From: Phycisphaerae bacterium
GTDB taxonomy: Bacteria > Planctomycetota > Phycisphaerae > Phycisphaerales > UBA1924
Assembly: GCA_016793805.1 (NCBI GenBank)
Contig: JAEUIZ010000056.1
Span: 221,773 to 285,772, forward strand
DNA: 64,000 nucleotides
Direction: 5' to 3'
In this document: positions 15,908 to 23,253 of the stretch, piece by piece
Layout of the letters: the number at the start of each line of letters is the position of its first letter
Position numbering within the stretch: the first letter of the stretch is position 1
Notes under the pieces: generated by a model
Databases searched by the model: none
What the model saw: only the letters and a program-made list of their open reading frames with translations
What the model was told of the DNA's origin: nothing
Program-made: the position numbers and the translations under genes

Positions 15908-16561
15908 ATGAACTTCGTCACCAAGGTTGGTGTTGTTGTTGCGCTCGCAAGCGCGGCGAGTGTTGTCGCGGCACCCGTCGAGATCGGGTTTACGCGCGTG
16001 ACGCCCGCGAACGCCCCGCAGAACCCCGCGGCCCAGTTCAAGGCCGTGCTCAGCGAGGTGTCGTCGACCGTCGTGCGGTTCCGCTTCACGAACACCGCGG
16101 TGATCTACTCCTCGATCTCCGAGATCTATTACGACAACCGCAACTCGGCCCCGCTGTCGAGCCTCATGTCGCCGCTCAACCAGTTCGGGTGCACGTTCAC
16201 CGGCGGCGGCGCGAGCCCCGGGAACCTCCCCGGCGGCGCGAACCTCAGCCCTGCCTTCAACGCGACCGCAGCATTCAGCGCCGACGCGGTCGGGAACCCT
16301 GTCAACGGGATCGACAACGCGGCGGACTGGTTGGAGATGGACTTCGTGCTTGGCGCGGGCAAGACGTTCAACAGCGTTGTCAACGCGGTGGCCAATGGCG
16401 ATCTCCGGATCGGGCTGCACGTCCGCGCGATCGGTACGACGGGCGACAGCGACTCGTTCGTGAATGGCCCGACGCAGATCATCCCGCTCCCTGCCGGCGC
16501 TTGGATGGGCCTCTCGGGCCTGGGTCTCGCGGGGCTCACGGCGTTCCGCCGGCGGAAGTGA
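15908..16561 (+). CDS. Secreted protein with PLPxxAW/Arg-rich sorting tail (PEP-CTERM-like), copy 2
   Basis: 217 residues, paralogue of the preceding gene. Signal peptide MNFVTKVGVVVALASAASVV with cleavage near AAP. The mature part repeats 'NAPQNPAAQFKAVL' and 'EIYYDNRNSAPLSSLM'. The tail is 'IIPLPAGAWMGLSGLGLAGL' followed by a basic end (RRRK). Differences from copy 1 lie mainly in the signal peptide, the tail and scattered positions. A strong ribosome site (AGAGGAG) and a clear promoter suggest higher expression than copy 1. The function of the mature domain is unknown. A strong terminator follows. Confidence 0.78.
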   Translation: MNFVTKVGVVVALASAASVVAAPVEIGFTRVTPANAPQNPAAQFKAVLSEVSSTVVRFRFTNTAVIYSSISEIYYDNRNSAPLSSLMSPLNQFGCTFTGGGASPGNLPGGANLSPAFNATAAFSADAVGNPVNGIDNAADWLEMDFVLGAGKTFNSVVNAVANGDLRIGLHVRAIGTTGDSDSFVNGPTQIIPLPAGAWMGLSGLGLAGLTAFRRRK

Positions 16562-16587
16562 TCGGCGATTGAGATTGTGAGCGCACG

Positions 16588-16621
16588 CGGGCGGCCTTTG
16601 CGGGCCGCCCGTTCTATTTTT
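16588..16621 (+). terminator. Rho-independent terminator
   Basis: Nine-bp GC stem CGGGCGGCC (16588-16596) / GGCCGCCCG (16603-16611), loop TTTGCG, then TTCTATTTTT. This is the clearest intrinsic terminator in the window. Its T tract overlaps the TATTTT box of the next gene. Confidence 0.9.
16615..16620 (+). promoter_or_regulatory. Putative -10 element embedded in the terminator tail
   Basis: TATTTT ends 5 nt before GTG 16626, the spacing seen at other leaderless-type starts. The same bases form the T tract of the upstream terminator. Confidence 0.4.
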
Positions 16622-16625
16622 CGGC

Positions 16626-16988
16626 GTGGATGCAGTCGGAGCCGCGCGCATGAAGCCCTACGCCCAAGCCCTGGACCTGGTGGACGATCCCTCGCTCATC
16701 GCCGCGTACAAGGAGCACCACCGGGCCGTCTGGCCCGAGGTCGTGGCCGCCCTGCGGGGCCTGGGGATCGCGCGGCTGCGGATCTTCCTGCACGGCACGC
16801 GGCTGTTCATGTACTACGAGGCGCCGGACGCGTTCGACCCGGCCCGCGACTACCAGGCGTATGCCGCCAACGCCCGCTGCGCGGCGTGGGACGCGCTGAT
16901 GCGAGGATTCCAGCGTCGCGTTCCCGGAGCGAGGCCGGGGGAGTGGTGGTCCCCGATGGAACTGGTGTTCGATCTGGAGACGGAATGA
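16626..16988 (+). CDS. L-rhamnose mutarotase-like protein
   Basis: 120 residues from GTG 16626, or 112 from ATG 16650. The sequence 'YAQALDLVDDPSLIAAYKEHHRAVWPEV' (quoted here in parts: 'LIAAYKEHH', 'AVWPEV'), then 'LRIFLHGTRLFMYYEAPD' and 'WDALMRGFQ', matches the small dimeric RhaM/DUF718 family that interconverts sugar anomers. The conserved His of 'EHHRAVWPEV' is the catalytic candidate. No rhamnose or fucose catabolic genes are nearby, so the true sugar is uncertain. GTG 16626 fits the -10 spacing rule here; ATG 16650 fits the usual family N-terminus (MKxYAQ). It is convergent with the next gene, 1 nt apart. Confidence 0.85.
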   Translation: MDAVGAARMKPYAQALDLVDDPSLIAAYKEHHRAVWPEVVAALRGLGIARLRIFLHGTRLFMYYEAPDAFDPARDYQAYAANARCAAWDALMRGFQRRVPGARPGEWWSPMELVFDLETE

Positions 16989-16989
16989 C

Positions 16990-18417
16990 CTAGGGCTTGG
17001 TCGGGAGGCCCTGCTGCTGCCAGGCGGTGATCCCGCCGGCGAGGTTGGTGGCGTCGTACCCGAGGCGGTCGAGGAACGCGCAGACTCGTGCGGACCGGCC
17101 GCCCGACTTGCAATGGACCAGGATCGGGCGGTCCTTGGGGAGCCGGGCGAGGTTGGACACGATCTGGGTGTGCGAGACCTGTGTGGCGCCGTCGATGTGG
17201 ACCTCGGCGTGCTCGGTGGCCTTGCGGGCGTCGAGGACGAAGAAGGCGCCGAGCCGTGAGCGGGCCGCCTCGGGCGAGATCTCCTTGGACGTGACGATGG
17301 TGCCGCCGCGCGACCCGGCCTCGGCGACCGACGCGGGCGAGGACCAGGACTCGACGCGATCGAGCCCGACGCGGATGAGGTCCCGAACGGCATCGTCGAG
17401 GCGCGGCTCGTCGATGATGAGGTGGATCGGCTCGCTGGGCTCGATGAGCGAGCCGGCCTCGGTGGGGAACCCGGTGCCGAAGGGGATGTAGAGCGAGCCC
17501 GCGAGGTGCCCGCCCATGAACTCGCGCCAGGTGCGGGTGTCGATGATCGCGACGGCCCGGGCGTCGAGGCGGGCCAGTTCGTCGGCGCCGGCGCGCCGTG
17601 GCTTGGGGACGCCGCCGAGCACGGGCGGGCCCTCCTTGTTCCACTTCTTCATCCGCGCGAAGTAGCGCGGGGGCTCGGGCTGGCCCGAGAGGATGTAATC
17701 GACGAAGGCGCCCTCGCTCTTGGCGGCGGCGATCGCGGGGTTGAAGCGGCGTTCGTAGCCGACGGTCGATTGCGGGACGGCCCCGAGCGCCTTGCCGCAG
17801 GCGCTCCCGGCGCCGTGCCCGGGCCAGACTTGCACGTAGTCCGGGAGCGAGGCGAAGGTGGCGACGGACTTGAAGAGTGTCCGTGCCGAGGGCGCCGCGA
17901 CGCCCGCCTGTCCGGCGGCCGACTCGAGCAGATCGGGTCGGCCCAGATCGCCGACGAAGACGAAGTCGCCCGTGGCGATGCCCATGGGCTCGGCCGCGCC
18001 GCCCCCGCGGTCGGTCACGAGGAACGACAGGTGCTCCGGGGTGTGCCCGGGGGTGTGGAGGGCCTTGATCTCGATGTTGCCGACCTTGATCACGTCGCCG
18101 TTGCGGAGGAGTTGGTGGTCGTACGTCCCGCCGACGGTGCGTTTGTGCTGCCACTGGTAGGACCAATCCGGCCCGCCCTCGCCGGAGAGGAAGACCTTCA
18201 CGCCGCGTTCCGCGAGTTCGCGGGACCCGGAGACGAAGTCGGCGTGGATGTGGGTCTCGGTGGCCGCGACGAGGCGGAGGCCCTCGCGTTTGGCGAGGTC
18301 GAGGTACCGATCCACGTCGCGCTCGGGGTCGATGACGATGGCCTCGCCCGTTCGCTGGCACCCGATGAGGTACGCGGCCTGGGCGAGGTGGTCGTCGTAG
18401 ATCAGTCGAAACAGCAT
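16990..18417 (-). CDS. Metallo-beta-lactamase-fold hydrolase fused to two rhodanese domains
   Basis: 475 residues. The N-terminal MBL domain (about 1-250) has 'THIHADFVSG' (H56, H58, D60) and 'HTPGHTPEHL', the iron-site pattern of ETHE1-like persulfide dioxygenases. Two rhodanese domains follow. The first ('AIIDTRTWREFMGGHLAG') has no cysteine at the active-site loop and is probably inactive. The second has 'VHCKSGGRS' with catalytic C436. The protein likely oxidises or transfers persulfide sulfur in the cytosol. A ribosome site (GGAG) and TAGAAT lie upstream. No sulfide:quinone reductase is adjacent. Confidence 0.9.
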   Translation of the reverse strand: MLFRLIYDDHLAQAAYLIGCQRTGEAIVIDPERDVDRYLDLAKREGLRLVAATETHIHADFVSGSRELAERGVKVFLSGEGGPDWSYQWQHKRTVGGTYDHQLLRNGDVIKVGNIEIKALHTPGHTPEHLSFLVTDRGGGAAEPMGIATGDFVFVGDLGRPDLLESAAGQAGVAAPSARTLFKSVATFASLPDYVQVWPGHGAGSACGKALGAVPQSTVGYERRFNPAIAAAKSEGAFVDYILSGQPEPPRYFARMKKWNKEGPPVLGGVPKPRRAGADELARLDARAVAIIDTRTWREFMGGHLAGSLYIPFGTGFPTEAGSLIEPSEPIHLIIDEPRLDDAVRDLIRVGLDRVESWSSPASVAEAGSRGGTIVTSKEISPEAARSRLGAFFVLDARKATEHAEVHIDGATQVSHTQIVSNLARLPKDRPILVHCKSGGRSARVCAFLDRLGYDATNLAGGITAWQQQGLPTKP

Positions 18418-18444
18418 GGCAGGCTCCGTCGTTGGTGGTCGGTG

Positions 18445-18450
18445 ATTCTA
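18445..18450 (-). promoter_or_regulatory. Putative -10 element of the MBL-rhodanese gene
   Basis: TAGAAT on the minus strand, 27 nt before the ATG at 18417, giving a leader of about 20 nt with a GGAG site. No clear -35 box. Confidence 0.45.
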
Positions 18451-18511
18451 CGAGCGGGGGCGGGCGGTTGATCGCGCGGGCTCGGCGATCACCGGGTTCC
18501 TGGTCGCCCGC

Positions 18512-18517
18512 TACGCT
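18512..18517 (+). promoter_or_regulatory. Putative -10 element, leaderless type
   Basis: TACGCT, 7 nt before ATG 18525. No ribosome site. Confidence 0.5.
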
Positions 18518-18524
18518 GTGGGCC

Positions 18525-19370
18525 ATGGCGCACGCCGAGGCCCCACCCACCAAGCCCCGTCCGCGCGTCTTTCGCGCGCTGGGGCGGAACGATCCGCCGG
18601 CGGTGGTGGTGATCGACGGGAACGAGTACGCGCTGGCGGACTGCCTCAAGCACGACTCCTGGGCCGCGACGGGCATCTATCGGGGCCCGGCGGGCAAGGT
18701 CGTGTGCAAGTTCAACCGGCAGCAGGCGATCGGGATCATCCCGATGCGGTGGCTGGGCCGGCGGCTGGCGCGGCGGGAGCACGGGTTGCTCCTGCTGCTG
18801 GCCGATTTGAAGCATGTCCCGCGGGCGTGCGGCCCGGTGGGCGAGCGGTTGCGGTCGGGCGAGGTCCGCGTGCTCCCGAACGCCGTGGCGCATCCGTATG
18901 TCGAGGGGCACCCGCTGGGGCGGGGCGAGCGTGTCGCGGACGATTTCTTCGACAAGTTGCGCGCGACGATCGAAGGCGTGCACGCGCGCGGGGTCGCGTA
19001 CGTGGACCTGCACAAGCGGGAGAACATCATCGTCGCCGACGACGGCTCGCCCTGCCTCATCGACTTCCAGGTCTGTTTCTGGCCCCGGGGCGCGTGGGCG
19101 CGGATCTGGCCCGTCACGGCGATGCTGCGGATGTTCCAGCGGATGGACCGGTACCACCTGATGAAGCACGTCATCCGCTGCCGGCCCGACCTGCTCCCGC
19201 CCGAGGCCCGCGACATCGACCAGTACCGCCCGCGCTCGATCCGCGTGTGGCGACGCATCGGGGACCCGCTCCGCGCGACGCGGCGGCGGATCCTGGTGCT
19301 CGTCGGGGTGCGGAAAGAAGGCGGCCGCGCCGAGACCGAGCACGCCCCGGAAGAGGCGTACCGATCCTGA
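18525..19370 (+). CDS. Protein-kinase-fold protein (RIO/WaaP-like)
   Basis: 281 residues. The catalytic loop is 'YVDLHKRENIIV' (D161, N167) and the metal-binding Asp is in 'CLIDFQVCF' (D180), as in RIO, lipopolysaccharide-core and other atypical kinases. The N-terminal lobe has a lysine in 'KVVCKFNRQ' that may bind ATP. The C-terminal part ('RYHLMKHVIRCRPDLLPPEA') resembles uncharacterised bacterial kinase-like proteins. The substrate could be a sugar lipid or a protein. No envelope-sugar genes are adjacent. It is convergent with htpX, 4 nt apart. Confidence 0.7.
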   Translation: MAHAEAPPTKPRPRVFRALGRNDPPAVVVIDGNEYALADCLKHDSWAATGIYRGPAGKVVCKFNRQQAIGIIPMRWLGRRLARREHGLLLLLADLKHVPRACGPVGERLRSGEVRVLPNAVAHPYVEGHPLGRGERVADDFFDKLRATIEGVHARGVAYVDLHKRENIIVADDGSPCLIDFQVCFWPRGAWARIWPVTAMLRMFQRMDRYHLMKHVIRCRPDLLPPEARDIDQYRPRSIRVWRRIGDPLRATRRRILVLVGVRKEGGRAETEHAPEEAYRS

Positions 19371-19374
19371 GCGG

Positions 19375-20415
19375 CTATCGCGAGAGCGCCAGCAGCCGGG
19401 CGATGCGCTCCTGGATCGGTGGGTGCGAGAGGAACATCGAGTTGATCGCCTGGTGCGCGTCGCGCATCTTGCGGAGCGGGTTGACGATGTAAAGGTGGGC
19501 CGTCCCGCGGTTGGCCGTGTCCACCAGCGGCTCGTTGTCGTCGGCGAGTTTCTGCAGCGCCGAGGCCAGCCCGAGCGGGTTCCGCGTGAGTTCGACGGCC
19601 CCCGCGTCGGCCAGGTACTCGCGCTGCCGGCTGTAGGCCATTTGGATGATCCGCGCCACCAGCGGGGCGAGGATCGCCAGCAGGATGGCGAGGATGAAGA
19701 GCACGAGCACAACCGCGCCCCCGCCGTCCTTGCCCCCGCGCCGCCCGCCCCGTCCCCCGCGCGAGTACCACAGCACGCGCCAGAAGGCGTCGCAGGCGAA
19801 GGCGATGAGCCCGACCATGGTGGCCATGAGCATCGCGAAGCGGATGTCCAGGTGCCGGACGTGGGCCATCTCGTGCGCCATGACCCCTTGGAGTTCGTCG
19901 CGGGTGAGTTTCTGCCGGAGGCCGACGGTGATCGCGACGGCGGCGTGCTTGGGGTCGCGCCCGGTGGCAAAGGCGTTCATGGCGCTGTCGCCGATCACGA
20001 AGACCCGCGGCATGGGCAGGCCCGCCGCGATGGCGACCTCCTCGACGACGTTGAAGAGTTCGGGGTCCATCGGCTTGGTGATCTCGCGGGCTCCGGACAT
20101 CCGCAGGATCGCGTTCGCCCCGCCGAACCAACTCCAGAGCGTCCCGAGGAGGGCCGCGGCCAGCGCGACGGCGCACCCGACGACGATCGAGGGCACGAGC
20201 GACTCGAGGTCCGGAGCCGCGCCGAGGTAGACGGCAAGCGCCGACGCGATGATCCCGCCCACCGCGACCCCGAGCAGGACCATGACGATCATCAGCACGA
20301 CGCTCTGGCGTTTGTTCTTGCGGATGAGGTCGTGGAAGGTGAGCGTGCCGGGATAGGCCGACACTCGGCGGCGCATCGCCTCGCTCGGAGCGGAGATGGA
20401 GTCGGGCTCGGGCAT
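19375..20415 (-). CDS. htpX: HtpX-like M48 membrane zinc protease
   Basis: 346 residues. Two N-terminal membrane segments (about 38-62 and 75-97), then 'VMAHEMAHVRH' (H181, E182, H185) as the zinc site, two more membrane segments, and 'REYLADAGAVE' supplying the third ligand (E266). HtpX degrades misfolded membrane proteins with its active site facing the cytoplasm. The loop between the later segments carries a glycine/arginine-rich insert (residues 219-233). It lies 23 nt downstream of lemA in the same direction, a frequent partnership in bacteria. Confidence 0.92.
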   Translation of the reverse strand: MPEPDSISAPSEAMRRRVSAYPGTLTFHDLIRKNKRQSVVLMIVMVLLGVAVGGIIASALAVYLGAAPDLESLVPSIVVGCAVALAAALLGTLWSWFGGANAILRMSGAREITKPMDPELFNVVEEVAIAAGLPMPRVFVIGDSAMNAFATGRDPKHAAVAITVGLRQKLTRDELQGVMAHEMAHVRHLDIRFAMLMATMVGLIAFACDAFWRVLWYSRGGRGGRRGGKDGGGAVVLVLFILAILLAILAPLVARIIQMAYSRQREYLADAGAVELTRNPLGLASALQKLADDNEPLVDTANRGTAHLYIVNPLRKMRDAHQAINSMFLSHPPIQERIARLLALSR

Positions 20416-20428
20416 CGGAAGGGGAGGC

Positions 20429-20438
20429 GGGGGGGGGG
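20429..20438 (+). repeat. Run of ten G between lemA and htpX
   Basis: A mononucleotide tract on the plus strand (C on the transcribed message) between the lemA stop and the htpX start. It is prone to slippage and could alter the distance or folding between the coupled genes. Confidence 0.6.
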
Positions 20439-21008
20439 TTAGGAGAAGGAGACCTTGGGCGCCTCGCGGGCCGCGGGCTCCTCGACCTTGAAGTAGTCCC
20501 GGGCGCCGAAGTTGAACGCGCCGGCGACGATGTTCGAGGGGAAGGTCTGCCGCGTCTCCTCATAGCGTCCGACGCAGTCGTTGTAGTGCTGGCGGGCGAA
20601 CCCGATCTTGTTCTCGGTGCTGGCGAGTTCCTCCTGCAGCGACGAGAAGTTCGTGTTCGCCTTGAGGTCCGGGTACGCCTCGGCCAGCGCGAACAGCCGG
20701 CCCAGCGCCTGCGTGACCACGCCCTCGGCCTGGGCCCGCTCGCCCACCGTGCCGCCCTGCACCTGCACGGCCCGGTTGCGGGCGGAGATCACGGCCTCGA
20801 GCGTGCCCTTCTCGTGCGAGGCGTAGCCCTTGACGGTCTCCACCAGGTTCGGGATCAGGTCGTACCGCCGCTTGAGTTGCACGTCGATCTGCGCGAACGC
20901 GTTGTCGCAATCCACACGCTTCCGTACCAGGCCGTTGTAGAGCCCGACCACGATCAGCAGAAGCACCACCGCGAACGCGATCAGTCCACCCACGACGATA
21001 AGCGTCAT
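20439..21008 (-). CDS. lemA: LemA-family membrane protein
   Basis: 189 residues. An N-terminal membrane segment ('LIVVGGLIAFAVVLLLIVVG') is followed by the LemA helical domain: 'YNGLVRKRVDCDNAFAQIDV', 'QLKRRYDLIPNLVETVKGYA' (motifs given in part) and 'FPSNIVAGAF'. The fold is a long antiparallel helical bundle; the biochemical role is not established. I chose ATG 21008 over the upstream ATG 21041 because AAGGAGG lies 5 nt before it and TACGAT lies about 22 nt upstream. It is the first gene of a lemA-htpX pair. Confidence 0.93.
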   Translation of the reverse strand: MTLIVVGGLIAFAVVLLLIVVGLYNGLVRKRVDCDNAFAQIDVQLKRRYDLIPNLVETVKGYASHEKGTLEAVISARNRAVQVQGGTVGERAQAEGVVTQALGRLFALAEAYPDLKANTNFSSLQEELASTENKIGFARQHYNDCVGRYEETRQTFPSNIVAGAFNFGARDYFKVEEPAAREAPKVSFS

Positions 21009-21029
21009 ATGGCCTCCTTCTTGCCGCGA

Positions 21030-21064
21030 ATCGTACTGCACTCCGCGGCCCAGCGCGGTAGGCT
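21030..21064. promoter_or_regulatory. Divergent -10 elements of lemA and the 395-residue membrane protein
   Basis: TACGAT on the minus strand (21030-21035) serves lemA. TAGGCT on the plus strand (21059-21064) could serve the gene starting at 21149, giving a leader of about 78 nt that ends in an AAAGGA site. Confidence 0.45.
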
Positions 21065-21148
21065 ACATGCCGCCCGCTCCGCTGCCCGGATCATTCGGGA
21101 GCGGGTCGGCATGGTTTCGACCCGTCGCCGAATCCGAAAGGACCCGCC

Positions 21149-22336
21149 ATGACCGACACGAAGCAGACCGATCGCGTCGTCGCCGGGACGGGCGCCGCCC
21201 CGGCCTTCGAGGACTGGTGGGCCTCGCTCCTGTGGCCCCGGCTCGTCACGGCCGTCGTGCTGGGGCTGCGGCCCGGTCGAGTGGGGCTCGCCTTCGTGGG
21301 GCTGGCCGCGACCTCCGTGCTCCTGGGCTTTGGGCTCCAGTTCGATCGCTGGATCGGGCGCGGGACGATCGACGTGCCCACGCCCATGTCGGTGGCGGCG
21401 GCGCTCGACCCCGTGTGGGTGTGGAGCGTCGCGGTCGATCTGCCGCTCGCTCTGGTGCGTGGCGTGCCGATCACGACGCTGCTCATGGGGCCGTGCGTGC
21501 TCGTGCTCTGGGCGGTGCTGCTGGGGGCGATCTCGCGCCTGGCCGCGCTCGAGTTCGCCCTGGGACAGTTCGGCGCCTGGCACGAGGGCCTGAACTTCGC
21601 CGCGGCCCGCGCCCGCTCGCTCGTGGGCGTCGCGCTCGGACCGGCGATCCTCGTCTGGGGCGTGGCGCTGCTGCTGGCGGTCGGCGGCTGGGTCGGGCAG
21701 TGGCCCGGGCTCAACGTGCTCGCCGCGCTGCTGCTGGGCCTGGCGATGCTCGTGGGCCTCTTCGCGGTGGTGGTGGTCGCGGGCATGGCGATCGTGCACG
21801 GGCTGTGCGTCGCCGCGGTCGCCGCTGACGGCGCGGACGCCATCGACGCCGTGCAGCGCGGGTTCGCGTACCTCTTCACCCGTCCGCTGCGGCTGCTGTT
21901 CTACCTCGTGCTCGCGGGCGTGGGCGTCGTGCTCGTGGGCGTGGTCGCCGCATGGCTCCTGGCCTCGACGCTCGACTTCACGTCGCGCGGGATCACGGCG
22001 TTCATGGGCCCGGAGCGAGCCCGGCCCTTTGCCTGGCCGCTCCGCCTCGGGTACTCCGCCGGCGCCGACGACCTCGGCACGCTCGCCACGGCGACCGCTC
22101 GAATCGTCGGTTTCTGGGCGGGCGTGGCGGGGATGCTGGTGCAGGCGATCATCGTCAGCGGGGCGATGGGCGCCGCCACCGCGGTCTACCTCGCCATCCG
22201 CAAGGCCTGCGACGGACAGGACCCGGCCGACTTGTACCTTCCCGGGGCGATGGAGGCGGCGATGGCGGACGCCGCTGCCGCGCGGCTGACGCCCGGGACC
22301 GCGTCCGCGGGCGGCCCGATCGAGGCCGACGCCTGA
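21149..22336 (+). CDS. Polytopic membrane protein of unknown function
   Basis: 395 residues with about six hydrophobic segments (around 45-65, 105-135, 160-185, 195-225, 250-285, 320-345). No catalytic motif is visible. Polar termini contain no signal peptide. 'ARARSLVGVALGPAIL' and 'AVQRGFAYLFTRPLRLLFY' are typical of DUF4013-like bacterial membrane proteins, but I do not assign the family firmly. The ribosome site AAAGGA lies 7 nt before the ATG. The stop codon overlaps the possible CTG start of prmC, so the two genes are probably co-translated. Confidence 0.7.
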   Translation: MTDTKQTDRVVAGTGAAPAFEDWWASLLWPRLVTAVVLGLRPGRVGLAFVGLAATSVLLGFGLQFDRWIGRGTIDVPTPMSVAAALDPVWVWSVAVDLPLALVRGVPITTLLMGPCVLVLWAVLLGAISRLAALEFALGQFGAWHEGLNFAAARARSLVGVALGPAILVWGVALLLAVGGWVGQWPGLNVLAALLLGLAMLVGLFAVVVVAGMAIVHGLCVAAVAADGADAIDAVQRGFAYLFTRPLRLLFYLVLAGVGVVLVGVVAAWLLASTLDFTSRGITAFMGPERARPFAWPLRLGYSAGADDLGTLATATARIVGFWAGVAGMLVQAIIVSGAMGAATAVYLAIRKACDGQDPADLYLPGAMEAAMADAAAARLTPGTASAGGPIEADA

Positions 22337-22383
22337 GCACCGCGCCCACCAGCCCGTGGACGACGCGGCGGCTCCTGGCCTGG

Positions 22384-23250
22384 ATGACCGAGTCTTTCCA
22401 GCGCAAGGGGCTGGAGTCCCCGCGCCTCATGGCCGAACTCCTCGTCGCCCACGTCATCGGGTGCGAGCGGCTCCGCCTCTACATGGACGCCGATCGACCG
22501 GCATCGGAACTCGAACGCGCCACGCTCCGCGACCTCGTGGCCCGCGCCCTCCGCCACGAGCCGGTGCAGTACCTCGTCCGCGAGGCGTGGTTCTTCGGGC
22601 TGCCATTCCACGTCGATCCGCGCGTGCTCGTCCCCCGGCCCTCGACCGAGACGATCGTGCAGGCCGTTCTTCAGCACGCCCGCGTCGAGCCGGGGGGCGG
22701 CGGGCGCACCGGTGCGGGGGTCCTCTTCGCCGACCTCTGCACGGGCTCGGGGTGCGTCGCGGTGGCGCTCCTGAAGAACCTCCCCGAGGCCCGCGGCGTC
22801 GGGACGGACATCTCGCCCGAGGCGCTCGAGGTGGCCGCCGCCAACGCCCGGCGCCATGGCGTCGCCGATCGCATCGACCTCGTGCGGGGTGATCTGCTCG
22901 AGCCCTTGGCCGCGCACCCCGCGGCCCGCGCCCACGGGAGCCTCGCCTACCTCGTCGCCAACCCGCCGTACATCCCCGACCACGAGTGGGACGAGGTGCC
23001 CCCGAACGTCAAGGAGCACGAGCCGACGATCGCTCTGCGCGGGGGAGCGGACGGGCTGGCGCTGGTGCGTCCGGTGATCGAGGGCGCGGGCGTGTATCTC
23101 CGGCCGAGGGGGCTGCTGCTGGTCGAGATCGCCGAGTCCACCGCCGAGGCGGCGCTCGCGCTGGCGCGGGCCCGACCGGAACTCACGGGCGCGGAAGTGC
23201 TGCCCGACTTTGAGGGCCGACCGCGTGTCGTCCGGGCGGCGCGGGCCTGA
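22384..23250 (+). CDS. prmC: Peptide-release-factor glutamine methyltransferase
   Basis: 288 residues from ATG 22384. It methylates the Gln of the GGQ motif in release factors RF1 and RF2 using SAM. 'FADLCTGSGCVAVAL' is SAM motif I, 'VGTDISPEAL' is motif II, and 'VANPPYIPDHEW' is the NPPY glutamine-binding motif. Family N-termini usually begin about 17 residues earlier with a 'WTTRRLLAW'-like helix, which is coded just upstream in frame (22333-22383). That points to a non-canonical CTG at 22333, inside the previous stop (CTGA). A glycine-rich loop (22692-22720) precedes motif I. Confidence 0.9.
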   Translation: MTESFQRKGLESPRLMAELLVAHVIGCERLRLYMDADRPASELERATLRDLVARALRHEPVQYLVREAWFFGLPFHVDPRVLVPRPSTETIVQAVLQHARVEPGGGGRTGAGVLFADLCTGSGCVAVALLKNLPEARGVGTDISPEALEVAAANARRHGVADRIDLVRGDLLEPLAAHPAARAHGSLAYLVANPPYIPDHEWDEVPPNVKEHEPTIALRGGADGLALVRPVIEGAGVYLRPRGLLLVEIAESTAEAALALARARPELTGAEVLPDFEGRPRVVRAARA

Positions 23251-23253
23251 GGC

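Larger units (their letters stand above)
14950..16561 (+). repeat. Tandem gene duplication (two 217-residue paralogues)
   Basis: The coding regions 14950-15603 and 15908-16561 have equal length and align without gaps through most of the mature domain. Long stretches are nearly identical in DNA, for example from about 15051 to 15100 against 16011 to 16060. Leaders and signal peptides differ. A recent duplication or continuing gene conversion is likely. Confidence 0.85.
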
